From NCBI GenBank assembly GCA_012064385.1, contig QRDG01001527.1:439908-503907 (forward strand): DNA of 64,000 nucleotides, read 5' to 3'. This DNA comes from Puccinellia tenuiflora. Taxonomy: Eukaryota; Streptophyta; Magnoliopsida; Poales; Poaceae. Numbering within the stretch: position 1 is the first letter of the stretch; each line of letters begins with the position of its first letter. Positions 24,343-33,854 of this stretch are shown in pieces. The notes under the pieces are model-generated. The model was not told where the DNA came from, made no database searches, and saw only the letters and a list, made by a program, of their open reading frames with translations. The position numbers and the translations under genes are program-made.

Positions 24343-24550
24343 TTACGAGCATTAGATATCTCGACTTTGATAAATCTATTGCGAGCAATAGATAGCTCGA
24401 CTTTAAATAAATTTGGTGCGAGCTATTTGAGAGCTCGACTTTGAGAAATCCGTTGCGAGCAATAGCTCGACTTTTGAGAAATCCGTTGCGAGCAATAGCT
24501 CGACTTTTGAGAAATCCGTTGCGAGCAATAGCTCGACTTTTGAGAAATCC
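24343..24550. repeat. 33-bp tandem array with internal inverted words
   Basis: Three nearly exact 33-bp units (GCGAGCAATAGCTCGACTTT...) preceded by longer diverged ones of 37-39 bp. Each unit carries CGAGC and GCTCG separated by a few bases, able to pair as a small stem. Confidence 0.85.
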
Positions 24551-25839
24551 ATGGCGGGTTTTTAAAGAACCCGACTTTGAGATTTGGCTATATTAAGCCT
24601 CCAAGGATTGATTTGATATGCCACATTGTAATCTTCTGGATTATCTCTGCAATTTCTTCATAAGCCAGATATATAGCTCTCGGAATTAACCCGGAATTAA
24701 CTTAAAGGGGGCTGACTTTATATAATTTAATTGAATAAAATATGAAATTTAAATAAAAGGCGACTTAGCTGTTTATTTTCTATAACGATGATGCTTGCGA
24801 ATCGGTGGATCGCAGGTCGACTTGTTGGAGTTGGTGTAGCTGGAGTCGTCCGAGTCCTGTTGAGCCGGTTGCCGGCTCGCCTGTTGTCCGAATCTTCCTA
24901 ACCCGGTTGCCGACTCGTCAATTTGCTCCCAATCCGCTAATTGGAGCTGGCCTTCAGAGCATGTGCATGCAGCAAGCTAGCAACTTGAATTGGTCTTCTT
25001 GTTTTCTTTCTTGGCCTCCACGTGACCAGCTTCCTTGAATTGCATGCATGCAATGCGTGTCCAGTTCTTTTCTTAATTGCCTAAAATGCTTTGTAGACAT
25101 AGTCGTCTGTGAGTGCTTCGCGAACTATCACGGGTCTGAATCCTGACCGGTTTCCTTCTTGAATTTGGCTTCCACATAGCGCACTAGCAATTAAGTCCTT
25201 GCTTTTCCTTGGACCAGCTAAGCACTTCTTTCCTTCTTTATTCTTTCCTTGATGATTTGCTTTGATCCGTGTGCGCATAAAAAAAAAAACTAGTAATTCA
25301 ATATGGCACGCAACCACGTCTTTGCTCTTCCTTTTTGCACTCGGATTGGAACCAACACGCTTTAGTACTCACGAATCCTGTCGTTCTACGAACTTGATCT
25401 GGGTAATGATTCTTGATGGATTAACGTATCAGCTTGGTAAACCGACTGGTCACCGCATGAGTCCCAGCCGAAATCTTCGATAAATTCATGGGTACTATTC
25501 CTTCGATTACTGCGCCAGCTCGTGCACTGCTTTCTTTTCTTTTTCCTTACTGCAATCAGGTTGGATGTCAGCTCGTGTCCGCACCGAACAAGTCAGGCGG
25601 AACAAACTTTGACTCCGAGTCCTGGATGTAGGCTTGATGCTGTTTCTTGATCCGGTCTCGGCGATGCCGGCTTCTGCGATGTTGTTGCTGACTCAGTTTT
25701 TGAATCTGATGGAGTTGATCAGCAACACACGAGGGCGATGTTGATGTCGAGCCCCGCGGCCGCTGTATGGATGAAGAACTCGCCGACGTCGTTGTTGATG
25801 AAGATTGGACCCATCGAGTTGTGAATCCACGCGCACTTA
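24551..25839 (-). other. Internal region of the Tat-like element without recognised coding
   Basis: No frame over about 140 codons and no gag or pol motif. Includes an A11 run near 25279. Confidence 0.6.
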
Positions 25840-25857
25840 GCCCCACGGTGGGCGCCA
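25840..25857 (-). other. Primer-binding site of the Tat-like element
   Basis: Minus strand TGGCGCCCACCGTGGGGC, two bases inside the 5' LTR. It differs from the tRNA-Asp site of the Athila elements in this window; the cognate tRNA was not determined. Confidence 0.75.
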
Positions 25858-25859
25858 AA

Positions 25860-26320
25860 TGTCGTGGTATGAACCGACGGTGAAGATACGGGACTACGTA
25901 CGCGCGGGCATCGTCGATGTGGGTTAGTAGACGAACGACACGGGAGACAAGATTTATACAGCTTCGGGACCCGGGAAACATCATCCGGTAATATCCCTAC
26001 GTGCTGTTTGTGGCTAGGTCTTATTCCTCTCATGATGGAAGTCGCCGATGAGGCGGCTCCTCTATTGTATAGCTCGTTGTGTTGAGCGTCTAGATCTGTC
26101 TAGGCCTATTGGGTCGTGCCCTCTTTGGGGCGCCTTGCCCCTCCTTATAAAGGTGGAGGAGGCCGGCTTACATGTAGAGTCCTCTTAGGACTCGGCTATC
26201 TATTACAAGTTTAGAGAGGTGAGTCCTTTTCCTATTATAACTAGAGTCGGCCTGCTGGGCTTCCTCCTGATGGGTCTCGTTGATCCTCCTTGCGGGTACC
26301 CGTGTCCCATATCCCCGACA
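25860..26320 (-). repeat. 5' LTR of the Tat-like element
   Basis: 461 bp, same ends as the left LTR; CCTCC follows at 26321. Confidence 0.9.
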
Positions 26321-26361
26321 CCTCCAGTGCAATCTATTCAGTTGAGTTGTCGTTGATCCAG

Positions 26362-26760
26362 TTATCCAAAAAAGACTCCTACGATGATCTTGATAGCTGC
26401 ACTGAAAATTCGTCGTACAAGATCATCATCTGCATAGGCCAACGTTCTCCACGCCTTCTCTTCAGCCGCTATGAGATTCCACGCCGATCTTGCTCTCAAG
26501 GCCACACTCATGATTTGTAGGTCTAAGACCCCAGTCCACCTAGGGAATCGGGATGGCACGTAGTATTCCAATTGACTAGGCATTGTCCTCCATTAGTTGA
26601 GTACATCCCTTCTCAAAGAAATTCTTTTCTAATTTATGCCCGAACAACATATGTGTTATTTCCTCTCATCGTCCCGTCACAACTAAAAATACCACCTCCA
26701 CGAGTTGCATTGCATCATGCACCCAGATTTCGTGGATGTTGTTTTGAACGGATGATGGTG
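26362..26760 (-). pseudogene. LINE ORF2 fragment, copy B
   Basis: Same region as copy A but differently decayed: GVLDLQIMSVALRARSAWNL lies in one frame and the W-rich block upstream in others. It confirms that the duplicated block carried the LINE piece before duplication. Confidence 0.65.
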
Positions 26761-26993
26761 TCCATGTCCGAGGCGTGCGTGACGCGTCTATAGCACCGGA
26801 CATTCAACAACGACCATATGCTCTTTTCGGGAAGGAAACAATGCACATCACAAGATGCGTTCCAATGCTGCCACGCTTCTTTGTTCCACCTACTATCCAT
26901 CAATCACTCAATATTGATGCATTCTAATGGAAACTGCTCCCTAGACAGTTTCGGCAGTTGCGCTTTCTGTTTGGACGCAACATTCTTGCACTT

Positions 26994-27799
26994 AGTAATT
27001 GCGAAAAGGATATCTTCTCTCCCTTATCTCTTCGCTCTCGCGAAAGGCGATAAGCAGAGAGACTCGTGTGCCACCGTCCTCCGCCGGCGAGCGGTGGGGT
27101 TCCTCTGCCCTCCGCCGGCCGCTCCGGCGGCGGGAGGGGAGGGGAACCTTGCTAGCTCGTTCATGGCGTGTAGATAGGGTAGGGCTAGGTCTTCGCGCGT
27201 CCGTCTCTTCGGCTTCGGCGGTGGTGGCGGCGGCGGTGAATAAAGTTGCGTCAGATCTGCGCCGGCGGGACTCCAGGGTGGGGGCTGACGGCGGATCCGG
27301 TCGCTATCGTTCCGGTCAAGGTTGCTGTGGCGGCGGCGGCAGCCTTGTGGAGGATTTTGTGCTCTGGCTCCGCCGCCGCGGCGGCGCTTGCTCCGGCGTC
27401 GACACGGAGCCACGGAGCTTCCCCTGGAGCGTGATGGAAGAGGATGGAGGCCAAGGAGGGGTCTGGTGGTCTGCTGGCTGTACCGGAGCGAGATGGACTC
27501 GGCGACTGTCGCCGGCCGATGTTCTTCCACAGTTTAGATCCAACTCCATGTTGGTGGATCTTGCGGCTCACAAAGCCTGTTGGCAAGGGGTCCTTTTGCT
27601 CCAGTTCGTCGGCTTGAAGATGTTGTTTTTCCTTCTCTGTAGTGGAGATGGTTTCAGCTTTCTTCTTGTCGTGAGGTTGAAGACGATGGTCCTGGTCCTC
27701 TTCTTCTTCATGTTTCTGCTCTTGTGTTCGTGTTCGATCTGTATCCCCAGTTTATTATGAATACAAGTTTGCTTTCAAAAAAAAAAAAAAAAAAAAAAA
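26994..27799 (+). mobile_element. Poly(A) retroposon, about 806 bp
   Basis: Ends in A24 (27777-27800) and is flanked by the 14-bp duplication ACATTCTTGCACTT (26980-26993, 27800-27813). Copy A has the uninterrupted site at about 21028-21042, which proves insertion. The body is GC-rich at its 5' side and T-rich near the tail; TTTATTATGAATACAAG precedes the tail. No reverse transcriptase is present. It could be a deleted LINE (5' and 3' ends only), a long SINE, or a processed transcript. Confidence 0.85.
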
Positions 27800-28531
27800 A
27801 CATTCTTGCACTTTTTCTTTGTTCTCTTTATTTTCCTGTATTTTGAACTTTTAAATTCGATAGGACACCTACACTAATATACCACCTCCTTTTCTCAAAA
27901 GATCTACAATATCAAATCAATATCACCGAATTCATAATGAAATTTATTTTCATATTCTATCTGTATAATATTATAATTTTTCCTACAAGTTTGATCAAAG
28001 TTAACATTGCTTATTTTTAAGAAAATATGTACGTCTTATTTTTAAGAAACGAGGTAGTAACAAACATGTGAGGAGTACATACTTGCGGTGAATCTGATGT
28101 TCTAAACCAAAGAATTACTGCAAACTTTCCTATACAAATGAAGACCGACACCACCAAATCTAACACACTACCATACTAGTACACGATCTATCATGATGTG
28201 CGTTTTACCAGTTCCATCCCTGCCTCGGCAGCTGTCTAGAAAAGGGAGGTGCCCCGACACCCCACGGGCGGAGACACGGCCAAAAACCCACACTAGGACA
28301 CTACGCTTCGTCCCCTCCCGCACACTCCCACTTCCATCACTCCCCTTCCCTTCTCCTTTCCGTCTCCTCGACGAAAATCATTCACCATTCGAGCAAACGT
28401 CCTCCTCCTGCTGACGAACCCACCAACATAACAGCACCCATCCCACTCGCAGGTCACATCCCCTTCCCCATCTAGCTCCATTAACTGCCGCAAGAAAGCT
28501 TGTAGTGAGGACGTACGGCGCGGCCAGCAGA

Positions 28532-28952
28532 ATGGCGACCGGTGCCAGCGCCGTGGCCCTCCTCTCCTTCCTCCTCCTCTCCGTCCTCGTCGCCGGCGAG
28601 GACCCGTACCGGTTCTTCACGTGGAACGTGACCTACGGCAACATCTACCCGCTCGGCGTCAGGCAGCAGGTGATGTCTCGTGCATTCTTCCACTCTGCTC
28701 TCTGTTGTTAATTCTTCTGTAAAATCTGTGGCTAGCAAAGCATCACACTGAGACTGAGTGCTGAGTGGAGTGTAGTAGTTACCATTACCGCGTGGTGAAA
28801 AGATCGATGCTGAATGAACGGATGGATGAGTTTGCATTGCAGGGCATACTGATCAATGGGCAGTTCCCGGGGCCGCAGATTGACGCCGTCACCAACGACA
28901 ACCTCGTCGTCAACGTCTTCAACAGCCTCAACGAGCCATTCCTCCTCTCCTG
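28532..28952 (+). pseudogene. 5' fragment of a SKU5-similar (monocopper-oxidase-like) gene
   Basis: Two exons, 28532-28669 and 28843-28952, are joined by a GT-AG intron with phase kept. Exon 1 gives a hydrophobic signal peptide (about residues 5-22, LLSFLLLSVLVAG) then EDPYRFFTWNVTYGNIYPLG. Exon 2 gives GILINGQFPGPQIDAVTNDN and ends in EPFLLSW, matching the first cupredoxin domain of the SKS branch of multicopper oxidases, secreted or GPI-anchored wall proteins that mostly lack copper ligands. A full gene would encode over 500 residues in about seven further exons. None was found before the next gene, so it looks truncated. Codons are GC-rich and undamaged, so truncation may be recent. Confidence 0.7.
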
Positions 28953-29637
28953 GTACACACACCTCGTAGCTCATGTCCATTCCGTCTTCGTCTTCCCTTA
29001 GACGAGTAGCACTTCTTCGCAGTTAATTCGTCTCTGGCTATCAATTAATTTATTATCCTACGGTACTGGTACTGTGCTTAGTACGGAGTACTTCGTAGCA
29101 CAATAAGGGTGTGTTCGGTTCCAGTGGAACGGAATGGAACGTTACGTTACCAGAATCCATTCTCGCATTCGGTTCTAGGACGGGATGAAATCGACTGGTT
29201 TCTCAAAAAGAAATATTCCCTCAATATTCGGAACGGAACGGTCCGAATAAAAGGAATCGACTTCGTAGCACAATAAGAGTACAACCACGTCTTAATGCGT
29301 CATGTAAAAACGAACGTGATTCAATCAATCCTAAGACGTAAAATAGTGTACAATAATTATTGTTTTCGAACAAGCGGCTACGCATTATTGTTTTGAGACA
29401 AGTATATGAATGCGGTGCCTGTTGAACCCGTGCTTGCCTAGCTAGTTGCAGTGGTCTGTCTCTTCGAGTGAGCTTGCCATAGTCATAGTGTACCTACCGC
29501 TTCTTTAAGACGTACTTAATTTTACACTGACTAGTAATCCACATGGCCTACAAAGATAGTACTATACTCCTACTACTATACTGTTCTGCCTGTGATCTGG
29601 CCCTGGTGTTGGTCCACGTACGCGTCGGGCCAACTAA
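28953..29637. other. Sequence after the SKU5-like fragment
   Basis: No further exon was recognised. Contains an 18-bp direct repeat pair (29090-29107 and 29260-29277) enclosing about 150 bp that begins GGTGTGTTCGGTTCC. Confidence 0.5.
29090..29277. repeat. Insertion-like block flanked by an 18-bp direct repeat
   Basis: ACTTCGTAGCACAATAAG occurs exactly at both edges. The enclosed sequence has repeated GGAACGGAA words, no poly(A) and no clear inverted ends. Confidence 0.55.
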
Positions 29638-29941
29638 GACCATGCACTATGTGCATCAAAAGCGATTCAAAGGGAGCAATGAACCGGTTCAACACATAGT
29701 AGGGCATCGGTTCAACAAGCCTGACAAGAAAAGCGAATCAACTTCATGGTTCGCTTCTTTGCATGCATGTGTGGGCCCTTTGGTAGAATTGTGAGAGAGA
29801 AAGGCTGGAAAGGTAAGAAAATTGCTAGTTGTTTAATACAAAGGTAGGACCCACAGGCGATTCCATACATAGTAGCCAAAATGGCCACCGATTCCTACTG
29901 ACACATTTTTCCTTTGAATCGGCACCACATAGTGCATGGTC
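29638..29941. mobile_element. Tourist-type MITE (304 bp)
   Basis: Perfect 16-bp terminal inverted repeats GACCATGCACTATGTG at both ends, with TAA duplicated outside (29635-29637, 29942-29944). A 3-bp TAA target and MITE size indicate the PIF/Harbinger superfamily. No coding capacity. Confidence 0.88.
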
Positions 29942-29944
29942 TAA

Positions 29945-30421
29945 TGGCTCAGTCGTGTGAACTACTACTACTAGCCTGTCATATTCACGCAAATCCTCAA
30001 GTACATCTATGCTTTGTCGGTGAGACAGTGCAGTTGCAAGTCCTCAAAGTACTTCTCTTTTTAGTGGGCAATTAAACTTTACGCAATGGAGGTTCAGTCG
30101 GAAGTAGGATACTTGCCTATGAGTCCACGACAAGTGTGCCCCCGTTGAGCTGGGTCGGAAGGGAATAATGCGCAATGCAAGGGCATCTCGTGATCTAAGC
30201 GAGATCACGGGGGGTGGTTGCGCTCTACAAAGATTACGCGCGCTTCCGTCCGTCGGTGAGCATGTGCGCGTGGGGTGGCCGAGTGGGAGCCAGCCCACAC
30301 TGCAGTGCCGTACCGATCCATCGGCAGCAGATTCGGCGCGTCCGTGTCCTCTTCTGCTCAAAAGTTATGACGCCTCCCTCACGGGACTCTTTTTCATGAA
30401 AGTTACCTGCACATTTTCTGA
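29945..30421. other. Unassigned spacer
   Basis: Nothing recognised; GC-rich around 30220-30340. Confidence 0.4.
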
Positions 30422-32436
30422 GGCTGGTGTGAGGCTGGTGTCAGTACACCGCCCCACTATCATCCCGCCACGTCAGTTTTTACCTCCCACTCTCACTTTA
30501 TGGTGTCAATGCACGGGCTGTAGTGGCAGGCTATAGCAACGTCAGCTTCTCTCTATTCCACGTCAGCATTTTTTTTTTCACATTTAGTTACTTCACTCGC
30601 TTTTGTTTAGACATTCAAAATAATGTAATAAAATTATTTTATTTAACTAAAAATATTACCGATTACATAATAAATAAATAAATACATATAAATAAAAAAA
30701 TTACATAAAAAATTAAAAAAATACATAATCTAGGCATGACTATTTGCCCACACATGCTCAATCAAATCTTGTTGGAGCTATGTATACATCGGTGAGTCCC
30801 TCATTTCGATGTCCATCTAAATCCTGGCTGCTAGGCTTGGTGGTGCATTGTTGTGTATCGCCGGCCTGACATTGGACGCAACTGTCTCATAGATGTCGTC
30901 CAAATTGGTACCACGCTCATCGTCGATGATCATGTTGTGCAGAATGACACATGCACGCATGATCAACCCAAGAGTACGCTGCGAGTAGGAGCGTCCGGGA
31001 ACTGCTATAATGTTGAACCTAGACTTGAGCACTCCAAAGGTACACTCGACATCTTTGCGCCAAGCTGATTGAGCAGTTGCGAATAGTCGATGCTTTTCAC
31101 TTTGTGGAAGAGTAACACCTTTCATGAACACCGTCCAGGAGGGGTAGATGCCGTCGGCAAGGTAGTAACCCCTGTTGTACTTGTGTCCATTCACCGTGAA
31201 GTTCACTACGGGTGCTTCTCCCCTAAGCACATCAGTGAACAACGGCGACTGATTGAGTACATTGATGTCGTTGTTGGACCCGGCCACTCCAAAAAAGGCA
31301 TGCCAGATCCAACGATCATACGATGCAACGGCTTCTAAGATTATGGTAGGGTGTTTGATGTCTCCCCTTGTGAATTGACCGGCATGCGCCACTGGGCAGT
31401 TCCTCCACTGCCAATGCATGCAATTGATGCTCCCTAGCATGCCCATAAAGCCACGCTCCTCGGCTTTCGCTAGTAGACGCTGAGTATCCGCGACATTTGG
31501 TCGACGGCAAAACTCATCCCCGTAACAGTGAATGATGCCTTCACAGAATTTCTCTAGACATTCTGATGAAGTTTGTCTAGCTAGCTTTAGCCACTCATCT
31601 ACCGTATCCGCAGCGGCTCCATAAGCTAACAAGTGCAAAGCCGCAGTACACTTTTGCAGGGGAGAAAAACCACGACGGTTGAGAGCATCAACTCTTTGAG
31701 TGAAATACGGAGAGTATTCACCCAATCTATGCACAATGCGTAGAAAAAGATGTCGCCTCATCCGATACCTTCGCCGAAAGAAGTTCGGAGGATAAGTACA
31801 GTTGTCGGCGAAGTAGTCCTCGTAGAGCCGATCGTGGGCACCCTCACGATCACGCCTGATGAACTCTCGATGGCGTCGCGTCCGGCTTGACTCCGCCTCG
31901 AGGTTGAGCATCGCCTCCTCATACTCCGCTTCGAATGCATCGATCATATCACCCTGCATTCCTTCGCTCGAATTGCTGCTGGACGAAGACATGGCATCGA
32001 GAGGAGTGGAAATGGAGAGTGGAGGAGAGAAATGAGATGAAATGGGGTGTGGAATGAGTGAAACCAGGTGGGGGTATTTATAGGGGGTTGGGGATGAAAT
32101 TTGGATTTTTTTGCAATTTTTTCGAATTTTTTGAAGCTCCAACGGATACCTCAACGGCTTGCTGACGTGGACGAATCAGAGCTCGCCACGTCAGCTAGCC
32201 GTTGCCATGCCGCGCTCTCGCCCCGCCCCGCCAGCGCGTCGCCCCGCTATCGTCCCGCTCCCGCCTCCCTATCGCCCCCTTACCGCCGCCAATGCGGGCG
32301 AGAGCGGGGCGGTAGCGCCCGCTCCTGTCCGGCGATGGATCCACCGCCCGCCGCTCTCGTCTCGCCTCGCTCCAGCCTCGCTCCCGCCCGCGTCCGGGCG
32401 GTACCGCCCCGCCTCCAGCCCGCGTTGGCACCAGCC
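30422..32436 (-). mobile_element. PIF/Harbinger element carrying transposase only
   Basis: The ends are GGCTGGTGTcag (left, present twice at 30422 and 30433) and, inverted on the right, GGCTGGTGcca at 32436. The outer bases are TGA left and TAA right, so a TWA-type duplication is only approximate. It contains a full-length transposase frame on the minus strand but no Myb-like ORF1. AT-rich tail at 30590-30740. Confidence 0.7.
30817..31992 (-). CDS. PIF/Harbinger DDE transposase (HARBI1-like), probably inactive
   Basis: Cut-and-paste nuclease of the DDE_Tnp_4 family, acting in the nucleus with a Myb-like partner. The frame gives 391 residues from the ATG at 31992, chosen because SSSSSNSSEG is the usual family start; an in-frame ATG further upstream (32154) would add 54 residues of unlikely sequence. 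A helix-rich N-terminal half (RRRYRMRRHLFLRIV, FSPLQKCTAALHLLAYG) precedes the catalytic domain: GMLGSINCMHWQWRNCP, YLADGIYPSW, VECTFGVLKSRF, then ACVILHNMIIDDE. Family members have Asp in GSIDCMHW; here the codon at 31425-31423 is AAT, giving Asn190. Asp280 and Glu316 (35 residues between) are kept. The frame is otherwise intact, so loss of activity is recent or the protein is kept for binding. Confidence 0.85.
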   Translation of the reverse strand: MSSSSSNSSEGMQGDMIDAFEAEYEEAMLNLEAESSRTRRHREFIRRDREGAHDRLYEDYFADNCTYPPNFFRRRYRMRRHLFLRIVHRLGEYSPYFTQRVDALNRRGFSPLQKCTAALHLLAYGAAADTVDEWLKLARQTSSECLEKFCEGIIHCYGDEFCRRPNVADTQRLLAKAEERGFMGMLGSINCMHWQWRNCPVAHAGQFTRGDIKHPTIILEAVASYDRWIWHAFFGVAGSNNDINVLNQSPLFTDVLRGEAPVVNFTVNGHKYNRGYYLADGIYPSWTVFMKGVTLPQSEKHRLFATAQSAWRKDVECTFGVLKSRFNIIAVPGRSYSQRTLGLIMRACVILHNMIIDDERGTNLDDIYETVASNVRPAIHNNAPPSLAARI

Positions 32437-33851
32437 TAAATTTTTCTCCCCACATACTAAAATATAAAATGTTTTATATATTATCGTACGGACTGCATAC
32501 AAAGCAAAATAAATGTCTCTACACACTAAATATTTTCATATTTAAAAATACTTTTAAATATGTAGTTGCATTGAAATAGCTAAAGCATCTTGTATTATGA
32601 CACGGACGAAGTCTATTTTAGGGAAAAATTTACTACTTCCCTAATATTTGTTGCCTCCGTCCGATAATGCTGTTAAATTAGGTGATCGCGCTAGGTAGGG
32701 CAACTCCAACACCACGATTCAAATGGACGCAGAATCTTTTGTTTTTTTCTCTTTGTTTTGTCCTTAAACACACAAATCTCCGGCTATTGTCCATCCTTTT
32801 TTAGTCATTGCGTCTAATGGGCGGCACATTTCATGTTTACTTTGATTTTGGTTCTTTTTCCTGCTCAAATGAATTTATAAACAGCCATTTTTTTATTTCA
32901 AATTTAAGATAAATTTAACATATTTAAATGAAATTGAAACTAAGCCTAAACCATAAACTCTAGATCTACTACTCTTTTGACAACTGCAAAGGGAACATTC
33001 ATGACCGGTGTGGCCGACTGCTAGCTCCGGCCTTGAGAAACTTAGGTCCTTGTGGTCGTGAGGAACCAGGATGTTGGCCACGTCGGCGTCGATGATCGAC
33101 GCGGCAAGCTCCGGTTGAAACAAGGCCACCACACGTCTGACATAGGCTAGAGAAAGATGTCCTGAAATGGTAGAATCTTGAAATCCGTCAACCTAGTTGG
33201 ACTCGATGTCAATGACCGGCGCAACCTATGGTTGTGGTGGCGGCGGTGGTGGTTGCAGCAGAAGCGTTGGCGGCCCTGCCAATGACGCGGGGTGGTCTGC
33301 ATGCTGGGCCACTGTTGCATCTCCGACCACTCCTTCTCCTCCTCTTCCTCCGTGGAGATCTCGTCGCCGGACATAAAGTACCCGACGGCGGCACCATATC
33401 TCGGGCGGTGAGGAAGAAGTTGTGGCAGAAGACGTTGTACTCCGTCTCCACCGATGGGTGGAAGTCACTCATGTGCAAAGATAAAAAGAGTAGCGCCTAA
33501 GGAAAGACGCCTGCAATGGCCTGACGGATGTTCTTCGGTTTCTCGGCCATCTTCGCAGTTTCTTTTCTTCTTTGGATTTAGGGTCGCCCATTACCATTTG
33601 TTGAAGTGTTCTTGTCGAGGGTTATGGTGAGTGTCGGGCGGGGGTTGTGGTTGTTAAGTGTTAGGAGAGTTTGCCAGGTTAACCGGTGTGGGTTTTCTTT
33701 TTTTGTGACTTGTATCGGTTTTTGTTCCTTAAATAAACTGGTTGATTTCTTACTTAATTAATAAATTGGAGCAAAGTTTTTTCTTCGTACCCGTTTCAGA
33801 AAAAAGTGGGCCTTTAGCCACACTGATTTTATAAGATGTGAAGCCAGCTTG
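32437..33851. other. Unassigned stretch, possible eroded DNA transposon
   Basis: GGGCAACTCCAACACC near 32699 resembles the left end of PIF-type elements, and 33000-33480 is GC-rich with fragmentary frames, but no matching right end or transposase was found. Confidence 0.35.
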
Positions 33852-33854
33852 TTA

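Larger units (their letters stand above)
22467..26320 (-). mobile_element. Complete non-autonomous Tat-like LTR retrotransposon (3854 bp)
   Basis: Two 461-bp LTRs (22467-22927, 25860-26320) start TGTCG and end CGACA. They are flanked by identical CCTCC at 22462-22466 and 26321-26325. A primer-binding site beside the right LTR and a GGGGGCTAC purine tract beside the left one give minus orientation. No gag or pol domain is visible; the interior is mostly short tandem arrays. By eye the LTRs differ at about six positions (about 1.3%), so it is young. The Tat/Retand affinity rests on the primer site and the LTR start TGTCGGGGATA. Confidence 0.88.
26338..28379. repeat. Segmental direct duplication, copy B
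   Basis: Collinear with copy A once the 806-bp retroposon (26994-27799) is removed; copy B also has about 45 extra bases near 28060-28105. It ends about 150 bp before the SKU5-like start codon, so it includes what would be that gene's upstream region. Confidence 0.85.

Noticed and set aside
24117..24550. CRISPR-like array
   Set aside because: Units are contiguous tandem repeats without unique spacers, in a plant LTR element.
26999..27760. 253-codon open frame on the plus strand
   Set aside because: No ATG at its start, GC-driven composition, no recognisable domain; it coincides with the retroposon body.
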